64,000 nt of DNA from Deltaproteobacteria bacterium (GTDB taxonomy: Bacteria > Myxococcota_A > Polyangia > Polyangiales > Ga0077539), in assembly GCA_016704445.1 (NCBI GenBank), contig JADJAE010000044.1, positions 1-64,000 of the forward strand. The letters are read 5' to 3'. The position numbers were made by a program, and so were the translations under genes. The notes under the pieces were generated by a model, which was not told where the DNA came from, did not search any database, and saw nothing but the letters and a program-made list of their open reading frames with translations. Positions 38,738-45,647 of this stretch are shown piece after piece; within the stretch, counting starts at the first letter, position 1; the number at the start of each line of letters is the position of its first letter.

Positions 38738-40107
38738 CCCTGCTTCCAGAGGCCCGTCGAGAGGACGTGGTCGAAGACCTCGCGCAGCAGCCCTGCGGCG
38801 TTTCGGGCGGTGGCCGCGTCGAGCGTGAGCGCGGGCTGCAGTCGCACCCGAGGCGCGTAGGTCATGGCGAGCAGGCCGCGCTGCACGCAGAGGTCGAAGA
38901 TGGCGCGGGTGACGCTGGTGGGCAGCGGCTCGCGGCTCGCCTTGTCGCGCACCAGCTCGATCGCCAGGAACACCCCCCTCCCCCGCACCTCCCCCACGAA
39001 GGGGTAGCGCTCGACGAAGGGCGCGAGCTCTCCCAGCAGCACCTCCCCCACCGCGCGGGCGTTGTCGACCAGGGCCTCCTCGTCGATGGCCCGGAGCGCG
39101 GCCGCCCCCGCCGCGGCGCCGAGGGGGTTGCCCCCGTAGCTCGACGACGAGCCCGACGGGGCCGACCAGGGCTTCGCCTGGGAGATCTCGTCGGTGGTGA
39201 GCAGCCCGCTCAGGGGGAAGCCCCCGCCGAAGGCCTTGCCGAGGGTGACGATGTCCGGCGTCACGCCGCTGTGCTCGATGCCCCAGTAGCGCCCGGTGCG
39301 GCCGAAGCCGGTGATCATCTCGTCGGCGATGAGCAGCGCGCCGAGCTCCTTCGCCAGCTCTCCCACCCCGCGCAGCCACGCGTCCGGAGGGATCACGTTG
39401 CCCGCGGTGCCCTGCATCGGCTCGACGATCACGGCGGCGACGGCGCCCGCGGAGGCGGCCTTCACCTGCTTGCGGGCCACGTCGAGGCAGGCGAGGTCGC
39501 AGCGCTCGGGCGCGAGCTTCAACGGGCAGCGGTAGCAGTCGGCGTAGGGCACGAGATGCGAGCCCGACACCATCGGGCCGAGGCCCTCCTTGAAGGTCGA
39601 TCCCATGAGAGAGAGCGCCCCGTGGGTCTTGCCGTGGAAGGCCCCCCAGAAGCTCACCATCTCGTACTTACCCGTGTGGCAGCGAGCGAGCCGCAGGGCG
39701 CTCTCCACCGCCTCGGCGCCGCCCGAGTAGAGCTGCAGCCGGTGGAGCTTCTTGGCCGGGGCGTGCTCGGCCACCCGCTCGACGAGCTCGACCCTCGCCT
39801 CCGCGGTGAGCGACCCCACGGAGGCCCGGGCCACCTGCGACTGGATGGCCTCGACCACGGCGGGGTGCGAGTGCCCGAGGGCGTTGACCCCGATGCCTCC
39901 GATGAGGTCGAGGAAGGTGTTGCCGTCGACGTCGGTGATGGCGCTCCCCACGGCGCGGTCGACGGCGATGCCGGCCATGACGGCGTAGCCCTGCACGCCG
40001 GGGGCGAGGTGGGCGTCCTCGCGCGCCCGGAGCGCGGCGCTGCGGGGGCCGGGGATGCGGGTCACGAGCTCGGGGCGCTGGTCGACGGGGTGCGAGGGGG
40101 AGCGCAT
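38734..40107 (-). CDS. Class III PLP-dependent aminotransferase
   Basis: The enzyme is 457 aa from ATG 40107, sharing a base with the previous stop (TGATG). It shows VDGNTFLDLIGGIGVNALGH, YSGGAEAVESALRLARCHTG, LIADEMITGFGRTGRYWGIE and the PLP Lys in TLGKAFGGGFPLSG. An insertion, CYRCPLKLAPERCDLAC, has four Cys, seen in some GABA/putrescine-type members. In this operon, downstream of an inositol-type dehydrogenase, a role in converting a keto-inositol or keto-sugar to its amine is plausible but unproven. Confidence 0.9.
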   Translation of the reverse strand: MRSPSHPVDQRPELVTRIPGPRSAALRAREDAHLAPGVQGYAVMAGIAVDRAVGSAITDVDGNTFLDLIGGIGVNALGHSHPAVVEAIQSQVARASVGSLTAEARVELVERVAEHAPAKKLHRLQLYSGGAEAVESALRLARCHTGKYEMVSFWGAFHGKTHGALSLMGSTFKEGLGPMVSGSHLVPYADCYRCPLKLAPERCDLACLDVARKQVKAASAGAVAAVIVEPMQGTAGNVIPPDAWLRGVGELAKELGALLIADEMITGFGRTGRYWGIEHSGVTPDIVTLGKAFGGGFPLSGLLTTDEISQAKPWSAPSGSSSSYGGNPLGAAAGAAALRAIDEEALVDNARAVGEVLLGELAPFVERYPFVGEVRGRGVFLAIELVRDKASREPLPTSVTRAIFDLCVQRGLLAMTYAPRVRLQPALTLDAATARNAAGLLREVFDHVLSTGLWKQG

Positions 40108-41284
40108 CACGAGGCCTCCACGGTGTTGGGGAAGACGACCCGACGGTGCATGGGGAAGTTCCAGAGGAGGCTGACGGCGACGGCGACCACGACGCGCGCC
40201 CCGAGGTAGTGGAAGCCCATGCGCGTCGAGAGCAGGTACTCCCCGAGGGTGTTGAGCCCGAGGCTGGCGCCGGAGACCAGCGCGTAGCGCAGGGCCTGGA
40301 CGCCGAGGGAGCCGTTGTGGTCGCGGAAGATCCAGCGCCTCGCCAGGGTGAAGTTGAACACCGCCCCGGCGAGCGCCCCGAGCGCGGTCGCGGACACCGG
40401 GTGCAGCCCGAAGCGCTCGACCAGGAGCGTGAGGGTGCCGAAGTCGACGACGGTCGCTCCGATCGAGCCGAGCTGGTGACGCCCGAGGGTGAGCGCGAGG
40501 GAGTCCGGGGGAGCGGCGAGCGGCGTGGGACGACGGTCGGCGAGCGAGCGCATGAGCGCCACGAGGCGGCGCGCCGCGGACAGGTTGGCCACCACCGCCA
40601 CGGAGGCCAGGGCGAGGAGCATCGGGCTGTGGGAGATCCACGGGTCGTGCCCCCCGGAGAGGGCCGTGGCGACCGGCGTGAGGATCGCGCCGAGGGTGAG
40701 GTAGAGCGCCCGCTCCGGGCGGCGCATGGCCCCCCGGGGGACCTCGGTTTGTAGTGCCTCGGCCTTGGCGGTGACATAGCTCGTCATCACCGAGCCGAGC
40801 AGCGCCGCGAGGGTGAGCAGCAGCCACGCCGTGTTGGCGCGGTAATAGACGGCGAGGCCCGCGAGGAAGGCGAACTCCTGGTAGCGGTCGACCGCCGCGT
40901 CGAGCACCTCGCCCGCGTCCGAGGCGACGCCGGTGGCGCGCGCGACCATGCCGTCGAGCGCGTCTCCGAGGGTGGCCACGGCGACCAGGGCGGCGGCTAT
41001 GCCGAAGTGACCGAGGCCAGCGCCACCGCGGCGGCGAGCCCGAGGGCCAGCGAGGCCAGGCTGATGGCGTCGGGGGTGACGCCCGCCCTCGCGAGCGCGT
41101 TGCCCACCGGCTGCAGGGCCCAGTAGCCCGCGGACATGGTGCCCTCTCCCAGCAGCGCGCTGCCCCCGTCCTTCTCGACGCGGCGGTAGTGCGCGCGGCC
41201 GTGGAGCAGCGTGCGCACGCCGTAGCCGAGCGCGGCCGCGGCCAGCAGCCCGAGGAGCGCGAGGGAGCAGGCGAGGTCGATCAC
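40107..41284 (-). CDS. CDP-alcohol phosphatidyltransferase fused to GtrA domain, one frameshift
   Basis: The N-terminal half is a CDP-alcohol phosphotransferase: ALARAGVTPDAISLASLALG, then ATLGDALDGMVARATG with Asp residues in the exact DGx2ARx8Gx3Dx3D pattern. The C-terminal half is a GtrA-like four-helix membrane domain (GSIGATVVDFGTLTLLVERF, FNFTLARRWIFRDHNG). The frame breaks near 41015-41020: VALA is followed by LGHFGIAAALVAVATL only after a 1-nt shift. Start GTG 41284 overlaps the Gfo/Idh stop. The enzyme should join an inositol phosphate, or derivative, to CDP-diacylglycerol; GtrA domains move polyprenyl-linked sugars or assist membrane transfer. Confidence 0.85.
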
Positions 41285-42354
41285 CAGACCGCCCTGCTCG
41301 GCAGCGAGACCTCTCGGCCCCGGTCGGCGGCGGAGGCGTACGCGGCCTCGATGAGCGACACGCAGCGGTACGAGTCGCGAAGCTCCGAGCCGACGAACTC
41401 CTCGCGCGCGATGGCTCCGGCGAACTGCTGGTGCAGCGCCCGAAACCACGCGGTGTGCGAGGCGTCCATCCACGACGACGACACGAGGCTCTGCGACTGC
41501 TCCCAGCGGTCGCCCTCGGCGGTGCGGGTCTTCACCGAGAGCTCGACGGCGTCGTCCTCGACGCGAATCGCGCCGCGCTCGCCGTGCAGGGTGTAGATCA
41601 CCTTGCGCACCCCGGCGGTCCAGGAGAGGTGCGCCGTGGCGACCCCGCGCTCGAAGTCCACCGAGCAGGAGAGGTTGTCCTCGGTGTCCTCGCCCGGAGC
41701 GCTCCAGGTGCGGGCCGACACCCCTCGGGGCGCGGACTTCAGCCAGTCGAAGGCCAGGTAGAAGGTGTGGCTCCCGTGGTCCATCCCGATGCCGCCGCCG
41801 GACCAGGCGCGCTGGCGCCGCCAGTCGGGGTTCCACTCCGCGACGCCCTTGGCGTGGGTGCTGCGGAAGGTGTCGAGCGTCACCTGGCTCACCTCCCCGA
41901 CGGCGCCCTCGTCGAGCATCGCGCGCACGGCCTTCACCACCGGCGCGTGCTTGTAGTTGTGCGAGGGGTAGAGCACCCGCCTCGCCTCCTGCGCCTGCGC
42001 GAGCATCCCGCGGGCCTCCTCGCTCGAGCGCGCCAGGGGCTTCTCGCAGAGCACGTGCAGCCCGCGCGCGAGGGCCGCCCGGGTCACCTCGGAGTGCAGC
42101 GACGGGGGCACCGCCGCCACCACCACGTCGATCCCTCGGGCCTCGCGGTCGAGCATCTCGTGGTAGTCGGCGTAGAGTCGGGCCCCGGGCAGGGCCGCGG
42201 CCGCGAGGGCGAGGCGCGCCGGGGTGATGTCCGCGACGGCGGCGACCTCGAAGCGCGCGGCGTCGCCGTCCGAGCCCGACTGGAGGAAGGCCGGGACGTG
42301 CCCGCGGGAGGCGATGAAGCCGTAGCCGACGACGGCGCAGCGGAGGGTACGCAT
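41281..42354 (-). CDS. Gfo/Idh/MocA family oxidoreductase
   Basis: This NAD(P)-dependent dehydrogenase of 357 aa has the Rossmann start RCAVVGYGFIASRGHVPAF, the EKPLARSSEEARGML motif with the conserved Lys, and GGGIGMDHGSHTFYLAFDWL with the His/Asp active-site positions. The family includes myo-inositol 2-dehydrogenase. Next to inositol-3-phosphate synthase (4-nt gap) an inositol or inositol-phosphate substrate is reasonable but not shown by sequence. Confidence 0.9.
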   Translation of the reverse strand: MRTLRCAVVGYGFIASRGHVPAFLQSGSDGDAARFEVAAVADITPARLALAAAALPGARLYADYHEMLDREARGIDVVVAAVPPSLHSEVTRAALARGLHVLCEKPLARSSEEARGMLAQAQEARRVLYPSHNYKHAPVVKAVRAMLDEGAVGEVSQVTLDTFRSTHAKGVAEWNPDWRRQRAWSGGGIGMDHGSHTFYLAFDWLKSAPRGVSARTWSAPGEDTEDNLSCSVDFERGVATAHLSWTAGVRKVIYTLHGERGAIRVEDDAVELSVKTRTAEGDRWEQSQSLVSSSWMDASHTAWFRALHQQFAGAIAREEFVGSELRDSYRCVSLIEAAYASAADRGREVSLPSRAVW

Positions 42355-42358
42355 GGCG

Positions 42359-43639
42359 CTACACCTCCTCCCGGGCGATGCGGCGGATGGCGTCGTGCAG
42401 CCGCACCTGCTGCACGAAGAGGTCGTGCTCGGCCAGGGTGCCCGGGGCGCTCATCGGGGACTTGAAGTAGAACCCCAGCCAGTCCTGCATCCCGGTCATG
42501 CCCGCGCGGTGCGCGAGGTCGAGCAGCAGCGCGAGGTCGAGCACGATGGGCGCCGCGAGGATGGAGTCCCGGCAGAGCAGGTTGATCTTCATCTGCATCG
42601 GGTAGTGGAGCCACCCGAAGAAATCGATGTTGTCCCAGCCCTCCTTCTGGTCGCCGCGAGGGGGGTAGTAGTCGATGCGAACCTTGTGGGCGAAGCTGCC
42701 GTAGAGATCGGGGTGCGCGTCCTTCGCGAGCACGCTCTCCAGCACGCCGAGCTTGGAGACCTCCTTCGACCGGAAGCTGTCCGGGTCGTCGAGCACCTCG
42801 CCGTCGCGGTTGCCCAGGATGTTGGTGCTGTACCAGCCGCGCAGCCCCAGCATCCGGGCCTTGAGCGCCGGGCCGATGACGGTCTTCATCAGCGTCTGGC
42901 CGGTCTTGAAGTCCTTGCCCGCGATGGGCACGCCCCGCACCCGGGCGAGCTCGTACATGGCCGGGAAGTCGACGGTGAGCCCCGGGGAGCCGTTGGCCAT
43001 CGGGATCCCCTCCTGCAGCAGCGCCCACGCGTAGATCTGCGAGTTGGATATCTCCGGCGAGCCGTGGCGCAGCCCGTCCTCGAAGCTCTCGATGCTCTGG
43101 TGCACCGCCGAGGCCTCCCGGTAGACCTCCGTCGAGCCGCACCACACGGCGACGCCCCGGTCGCAGCCCTCGTCGCGCAGGAAGCGCCGGATGTCGTCCC
43201 GCACCTGCGCCACCATGTCGGCCTTGGAGGGGGCCTTCTTCACGTGCGTGCCGTGCAGCCGCCGCACGTACTCCGGGTAGAACACCGCGGGCATGGGCTT
43301 CACCGCGCGGAGTTCTTCGGCCACCAGCCCGAGGTGCTTCTCGCTGAGCACCTCGGCGTGCGTGGCGCTCTGGAGGGCGTCGTCGGGGAAGAGGTCCCAG
43401 CCCCCGAAGACGAGCTGATCGAGCGTGGCGAGGGGCACCGCCTCCTTCAGCGGTACCTCCACCGCCCCGTCGCGCCGCTGCAGCGGGAGCGTGGCCATCT
43501 GGGTGAGCGACCCGATGGGCAGCCCGAGGCCCCGGCGAGCGAGCATCACGCCGGCGATGGTGGTGGTTGCGACAGCGCCCATGCCGGGCATCAGAACGCC
43601 CAGGCGACCCGTAGGGGGTGAGAGACGAGAGGGGCTCAT
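42359..43639 (-). CDS. Inositol-3-phosphate synthase
   Basis: The protein is 426 aa from ATG 43639, with GGAAAGG upstream. It converts glucose 6-phosphate to 1D-myo-inositol 3-phosphate with bound NAD. It shows LGVLMPGMGAVATTTIAGVM, FYPEYVRRLHGTHVKKAPSK, GVPIAGKDFKTGQTLMKTVI, LGLRGWYSTNILGNRDG and KVRIDYYPPRGDQKEGWDNI, all conserved in MIPS. It is the first gene of the six-gene operon and thus sets the precursor supply. Confidence 0.94.
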   Translation of the reverse strand: MSPSRLSPPTGRLGVLMPGMGAVATTTIAGVMLARRGLGLPIGSLTQMATLPLQRRDGAVEVPLKEAVPLATLDQLVFGGWDLFPDDALQSATHAEVLSEKHLGLVAEELRAVKPMPAVFYPEYVRRLHGTHVKKAPSKADMVAQVRDDIRRFLRDEGCDRGVAVWCGSTEVYREASAVHQSIESFEDGLRHGSPEISNSQIYAWALLQEGIPMANGSPGLTVDFPAMYELARVRGVPIAGKDFKTGQTLMKTVIGPALKARMLGLRGWYSTNILGNRDGEVLDDPDSFRSKEVSKLGVLESVLAKDAHPDLYGSFAHKVRIDYYPPRGDQKEGWDNIDFFGWLHYPMQMKINLLCRDSILAAPIVLDLALLLDLAHRAGMTGMQDWLGFYFKSPMSAPGTLAEHDLFVQQVRLHDAIRRIAREEV

Positions 43640-44007
43640 GGAGATGCCTTTCCGGGGATGGAGGGCCTTGCGAGCGCTGCCCGGGGCGTCGGAGGCCCAC
43701 ACAAGATGCGTGCGGCACGCTGGCCCTGTCGGTGTTCATGCATCATGCGCAACATCCGCTTCTTGAACCGACGCGGTTCAACCCTCGCCCGTGGAGCAAC
43801 GTGTTCCCCTGCGCCCTCCACCGCCATCCCCCGGTCTTGCATCCCCCGGACTGATCCCCTCCCCTCCCCCCGGCGGAGCCCCACCAGGGGAGGCGCTGCC
43901 CCCACCGTGCGCGGCGCTCCCACAGCGCGGCTTATTCATACATTGAAGAGCGGAGTTTCATCCCAGTACCGTGGCCAGAGGCGCTGCCACTGAGGAGGTC
44001 ACTGCCC
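43640..44007. other. Divergent regulatory region, inositol operon / Ser-Thr kinase
   Basis: The 368 bp between the two divergent starts carry no supported gene. They hold a 19-bp perfect inverted repeat (listed separately) and, at about 43930-43965, a less GC-rich stretch with TTATTCATACATT that may be the kinase promoter. Confidence 0.5.
43763..43781. promoter_or_regulatory. 19-bp palindromic operator upstream of inositol operon
   Basis: TTGAACCGACGCGGTTCAA is a perfect inverted repeat with 8-nt arms and a 3-nt centre, 124 nt upstream of the inositol-3-phosphate synthase start and 227 nt upstream of the kinase start. The size and symmetry fit a dimeric repressor such as a LacI, GntR or TetR type. 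No such regulator gene is in the window. Confidence 0.55.
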
Positions 44008-45600
44008 ATGAATATCGAGCCCACCCATCGAGCTTTCGACCACTGCCCCGGGCGCATCGGTCGCTACGAGATGCTCACCCCCCTCGGGCACGGCGGCATG
44101 GCCAGCGTCTACCTGGTGCGTCGACTCGGCAGCGCGGGCTTCGAGCGCCTCGCGGCGATGAAGGTCCTTCACCGCGGGCTCTGCGACGACCAGGAGTTCG
44201 TGGAGATGTTCCTCGACGAGGCCCGCCTGGCCGCGAGGCTGCACCACCCCAACACCGCGGCGATCATCGACCTCGGCTCCAACGGCCCGCAGCCCTACAT
44301 GGTGATGGACTACATCGAGGGCGACACGCTCGACGCCGTGCAGCGCGCCGCGAGCGCCGTGCGCCGCGCGGTGCCGGTGGGCATCGCCCTGCGCATCGCG
44401 CTCGACGCCCTCGCGGGGCTCGACGCCGCGCACAACCTCGAAGGGCCCGACGGCGCGCCGCTCGGGCTCATCCACCGGGACGTCTCTCCGCACAACCTCC
44501 TGGTGGGCGTCGACGGCGTCGCGCGGCTGGTCGACTTCGGCATCGCCCGCGCCACCTCCCGCCGCGGCGTCACCGCCGTCGGGGTGATCAAGGGCAACGT
44601 CCCCTTCATGGCCCCCGAGCAGCTCCGGGGCTACGGCGTCGACCGCCGCGCGGACATCTTCTCCATGGGCGTCACCCTCTGGGAGACGCTCAGCCTGCGA
44701 CGGTGCTTCCCCACCCGCGAGGGCTCCCCCCTCTCTCGCATGGCGCGCGAAGACTACCGCCCGCTCGCCGAGGTCGCCCCGAAGGTCCCGGCGGCGCTCG
44801 ACGCCATCTGCCGCAAGGCGCTGGCCTTCGACCCCGACGACCGCTTCGAGTCCGCGGCGGCCTTCGCCTCGGCCATCGAGGAGGCCTTCCGCCACGACGT
44901 CGCGACCCAGCGCGAGCTCGCGCAGTTCATGTCCATGGTCGCCGCCAACAAGGTGTGGCGAGAGCGCGAGGCCGTGCGCCTCTCCTCGCAGCTCGCGTCC
45001 GACCGCCTCGACGACGACGACGCCGTGCCCACGCAGCCCGAGGCCGCCCGCCGAGGGCGCTTCGCCCCGATCGCCGCCTCGACCAACAACCCCGACCGCG
45101 CCGCGGACCACGGCTTCTTCGACCCGCAGACCCCCAGCGCCTCGTGGCGACGCCGGGCGCGCAACGCCGGGCAGACGCTGCGCACCTGGGCCCTGGCGAC
45201 CTCCCCGACGAAGGTGTCCACCCGGCGCTTCGGCGCGCCGCCTACCGTGGCCCTCGCCGGGTCGCTCTTCGAGGCGGTGACCGAGGCGCTCTCTCGCCGA
45301 CGTCGCATGGAGCTGGTGATGCCGGTCCCCGCGGCCGAGCTGGAGACGATGCGGATGACGGCCTCCCGCGAGCTGCCCGACTCCTTCGCCTCGGTCATCA
45401 CCCGCCGCGTCGCCCGGATGTCCGTCCGACCTCGCGCGGCGCTCTCGTCCCGGCCCGCGGGCCTCGACGCCCCGACGCCCCCCCGGCCCGCCGTGCGCGT
45501 CCGGGCGCTCACCACCTTCAGACCCCTTACCCCTCGCCACGGGCTCCTCGCCCCGCTCCGCGCCCTGGTGGCGAGGCTCTGGTCGCGACTGGCCTTCTGA
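44008..45600 (+). CDS. Ser/Thr protein kinase, soluble
   Basis: This 530-residue PknB-type kinase has RIGRYEMLTPLGHGGMASVY, Lys52 (AAMKVLHRG), IHRDVSPHNLLVGVDG, VDFGIARATSRRG and FMAPEQLRGYGVDRRADIFS. The HRDVSPHN form is the common myxobacterial variant. After the kinase domain (about residues 18-290) comes a 240-residue Arg/Ala/Pro-rich tail without membrane segments, perhaps a docking region. Start ATG 44008 follows GAGGAGGTCACTGCCC. It is divergent from the inositol lipid operon and could be coregulated through the shared region. Confidence 0.93.
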   Translation: MNIEPTHRAFDHCPGRIGRYEMLTPLGHGGMASVYLVRRLGSAGFERLAAMKVLHRGLCDDQEFVEMFLDEARLAARLHHPNTAAIIDLGSNGPQPYMVMDYIEGDTLDAVQRAASAVRRAVPVGIALRIALDALAGLDAAHNLEGPDGAPLGLIHRDVSPHNLLVGVDGVARLVDFGIARATSRRGVTAVGVIKGNVPFMAPEQLRGYGVDRRADIFSMGVTLWETLSLRRCFPTREGSPLSRMAREDYRPLAEVAPKVPAALDAICRKALAFDPDDRFESAAAFASAIEEAFRHDVATQRELAQFMSMVAANKVWREREAVRLSSQLASDRLDDDDAVPTQPEAARRGRFAPIAASTNNPDRAADHGFFDPQTPSASWRRRARNAGQTLRTWALATSPTKVSTRRFGAPPTVALAGSLFEAVTEALSRRRRMELVMPVPAAELETMRMTASRELPDSFASVITRRVARMSVRPRAALSSRPAGLDAPTPPRPAVRVRALTTFRPLTPRHGLLAPLRALVARLWSRLAF

Positions 45601-45647
45601 GCTCCCATCCCTAGCCACGGGGCGTCCTCCTGGCCTAAAGATGGACC

